Part shown: positions 62,332 to 64,000 of the stretch, piece after piece
Position numbering within the stretch: position 1 is the stretch's first letter
Layout: each line of letters starts with the position of its first letter
Assembly (NCBI RefSeq): GCF_000262465.1
Contig: NZ_CM001489.1
Location: forward strand, 4,877,243-4,941,242
Origin: Frankia sp. QA3
Lineage (GTDB): Bacteria; Actinomycetota; Actinomycetes; Frankiales; Frankiaceae
Direction: 5' to 3'
DNA length: 64,000 nt
Program-made: the position numbers and the translations under genes
The notes under the pieces: generated by a model
Told to the model about the DNA's origin: nothing
Databases searched by the model: none
What the model saw: the letters and a program-made list of their open reading frames with translations, nothing else

Positions 62332-62840
62332 ACCGACGCCGGCCTTTGCCAGCCGCGACCGGATGTCCCGCCCGCACCTGGCCGGATGCTGTCCGCCCAC
62401 GGCCACCCCCGCGTTTCCCGCCGGACCCGCTCGCCCATTTCCCACCGGCCGGGGCAGATGATAGCCGGGCCGGCGGCGACTCGGGAATCGGGCCGCCATC
62501 GGAATGTGCGCCACGCGCGCAAAAATCTGCGGCGCACCGGCCTGCGCGCGCACGACCACGCAACGCACATTCGACCGATCACCCCCGGTGATAGCAATCG
62601 AAGGGCCCGCGAAAAGGGCTGGAGATTACCGCCGGAGGTGCCATGTCCAGGCCATTGTCGAGAAGAACCGCGTGGATCCGGAACGCGGGCGGCCACCCGC
62701 CCCGCGGGCGGCGGGTGCATCGTCTCATCCGGCTCCTGACGCTTCTGCTGCCGCTGCTCCCGCTCCCCGGCTCGGTCAGGCTGATCCTGGCCGCGCTGGA
62801 GGCGACCGTCCTGCTGTACGACGCGACGCGCCCGGCGGCG
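62332..62840. other. intergenic region with one unresolved SD-led frame
   Basis: About 510 bp between the regulator and the serine hydrolase. On the plus strand an ATG at 62643 has GGAGG five bases upstream, starting a frame with a hydrophobic stretch (LIRLLTLLLPLLPLPGS). That frame stays open through the antisense of the hydrolase gene, so its true end cannot be judged. I do not call a gene. Confidence 0.4.
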
Positions 62841-63995
62841 TCATCGGGTGGCTGCGGCGACCTCCGTCCAGAACGCACCGAAGCCGTCCAGCGGGCCGGT
62901 CATCGCCCGCTGGGTGAGCAGGACGCCGACGGCGCCACGGGCCGGATCGACATGACCGGTGGTTCCCGTCCCGCCGTCCCAGCCCCAGCGCCCGGGCGCC
63001 ATCCACGGCTGGGTGGCCTCGACCTCCACGCCGGTCCCCAGGCCCCACGACCCGCCGGGGCCGACGATCGGCCGCGCCTGGTCGCGCTGGGCGTCGGTGA
63101 GCGCGTCAGCGGTCATCCGCGCCACCGCGCCGGCCGGCAGCACCGGAGCGCCGCCGTCCGCGAGCGCGCACAGGAACCGCAGGACGTCGGGCGCGGTGGA
63201 CACCAGCCCGGAGCTGAGCTCCTCGAAGACCGGCGGGTGGGCGAACTCGCCGTCGGCCGCGTCCAGCACCTCCAGCCCGTCGGGCCCGGGCCGGTAGGCC
63301 GTGGCGAGCCGACCCGGGTCCGGCTCCCAGAACCCGGTGGACGCCATGCCGAGCGGGTCGGTGATCCGCTCGGCGACCAGCTCGGACAGCGGCCGCCCGG
63401 CGCACCGGGCGAGCAGCACGCCGAGCAGGTCGATGCCCGTGTCGTACAGCCAGCCCTCGCCCGGCTGGAACGCCAGCGGAAGCCCGGCGACCCTGGCGAC
63501 GAACTCGTCCGCGGACATCGCCGGCGTCAGGGGACCGGGGAAGACTCCCCGCCGCCGCATCTCCGCCTGTAGCGGGGTCTGCGCCAGCACCGCACCCCAG
63601 CCGGAGGTCAGGGTCAGCAGGTGCCGGACGGTGATCGGCCGGCGCACCTCGACGGTGCGGTCGAGCGGCGCGTCCGGCGCCACCAGCACCCGCGGGGCCG
63701 CCGCCTCCGGCAGCCAGCGGGCGACCGGGTCGTCGAGGCCGAGCACACCGTCGTGCTCGAGGCCGAGCGCGAGCACCCCCGCCGTCAGCTTGGTCAGCGA
63801 GGCGAGCCGGAACCGCGTGTCCGCCGCCATCGGCGCGCTCGCGGGCCCGAGCGCCATCCGCCCACCCGCACGCACCTCGACCCGCCCACCGATGCGGAGC
63901 GCGCCGACGTACCCCGGGATCCGCCCGGACGCCACCTGCCCGTCCGGCACCCGCCAGACCCGCTCGAAGCCCGCGCCGGCAGCCTCTGCCGCCAC
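62841..63995 (-). CDS. serine hydrolase (beta-lactamase/class C-like), possibly incomplete at the window edge
   Basis: At least 384 residues are visible. Class C beta-lactamase-like/esterase fold: the SxxK motif is SLTK in FRLASLTKLTAGVLAL, the second motif is YDTG in GWLYDTGIDLLG (in place of YxN), and the third GGTGTTGH near the C-terminus. These enzymes hydrolyse esters, D-amino peptides or beta-lactams; there is no clear signal peptide in what can be seen. The GTG at 63995 is the last in-frame start before the window ends, and the real start may lie beyond 64000. The gene ends tail to tail with the unresolved frame at 62643. Confidence 0.82.
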   Translation of the reverse strand: MAAEAAGAGFERVWRVPDGQVASGRIPGYVGALRIGGRVEVRAGGRMALGPASAPMAADTRFRLASLTKLTAGVLALGLEHDGVLGLDDPVARWLPEAAAPRVLVAPDAPLDRTVEVRRPITVRHLLTLTSGWGAVLAQTPLQAEMRRRGVFPGPLTPAMSADEFVARVAGLPLAFQPGEGWLYDTGIDLLGVLLARCAGRPLSELVAERITDPLGMASTGFWEPDPGRLATAYRPGPDGLEVLDAADGEFAHPPVFEELSSGLVSTAPDVLRFLCALADGGAPVLPAGAVARMTADALTDAQRDQARPIVGPGGSWGLGTGVEVEATQPWMAPGRWGWDGGTGTTGHVDPARGAVGVLLTQRAMTGPLDGFGAFWTEVAAATR

Positions 63996-64000
63996 GCCAC

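Overview
The window is very GC-rich, densely packed chromosomal DNA from an actinomycete. The gene content fits Frankia or a close relative: a DUF222/HNH protein, MurT/GatD lipid II amidation, a DesA-type acyl-ACP desaturase, a multidomain pyruvate carboxylase, a c-di-AMP (ydaO) riboswitch before an NlpC/P60 hydrolase, and many STAND/TIR proteins. The genus is inferred from family content only; no rRNA or species marker is present.

Layout. 0.1-3 kb: a DUF222/HNH nuclease-like gene, then 1.5 kb without a supportable gene that carries four palindromic repeats spaced 31-35 bp apart. 3-9.5 kb: a GT2-GtrA membrane glycosyltransferase converging through an 18-bp hairpin on pyc, then a saccharopine-reductase-like gene. 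9.5-12.8 kb: a glutamine synthetase-like gene divergent from a FluG-type amidohydrolase, with DnaA boxes in the shared intergenic region. 13-19 kb: a small coiled-coil gene, TIR-NTPase-TPR protein 1, and a DinB/VOC/WYL-regulator group. 19-25.4 kb: an OmpR-type two-component system, desA, an exported Pro-rich protein, tmk with a coupled partner, and two membrane fragments. 25.5-29.4 kb: a DnaJ-CD225 fusion, an MsrP-like molybdoenzyme with a cytochrome b partner, and two further CD225/dispanin proteins, one with YGQG repeats. 30-33 kb: a GH26-like enzyme, a Nudix hydrolase and a DinB-like protein. 33-37.5 kb: a coupled PP2C phosphatase, CHASE3 kinase and response regulator operon beside a hemerythrin protein. 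38-46.3 kb: a DUF4139 protein, a divergent PhzF-like protein, CorA, a coiled-coil protein, the riboswitch with NlpC/P60, and an esterase-like protein lacking its nucleophile. 46.5-50.3 kb: gatD-murT, a TadA-associated protein, tadA and tRNA-Ser(CGA). 50.4-64 kb: a more accessory-looking region with TIR-NTPase-TPR protein 2 (126-bp DNA repeats), an NmrA-like protein, a PLP decarboxylase, a 29-residue membrane peptide, DUF4326, the TIR-NTPase-WD40 protein 3, a GNAT acetyltransferase, a large HTH regulator and a serine hydrolase that runs to the window edge.

How they fit together. Cell-envelope functions recur (GT2-GtrA, MurT/GatD, NlpC/P60 under c-di-AMP control, the GH26-like enzyme, exported proteins). 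The most unusual content is three TIR-STAND proteins that each keep the Glu expected of TIR NAD+ hydrolases, and a cluster of three CD225/dispanin proteins, one fused to a J domain. Many start codons are GTG or TTG. Several adjacent genes overlap by 1-4 bp (ATGA, GTGA or TGATG), which points to translational coupling.
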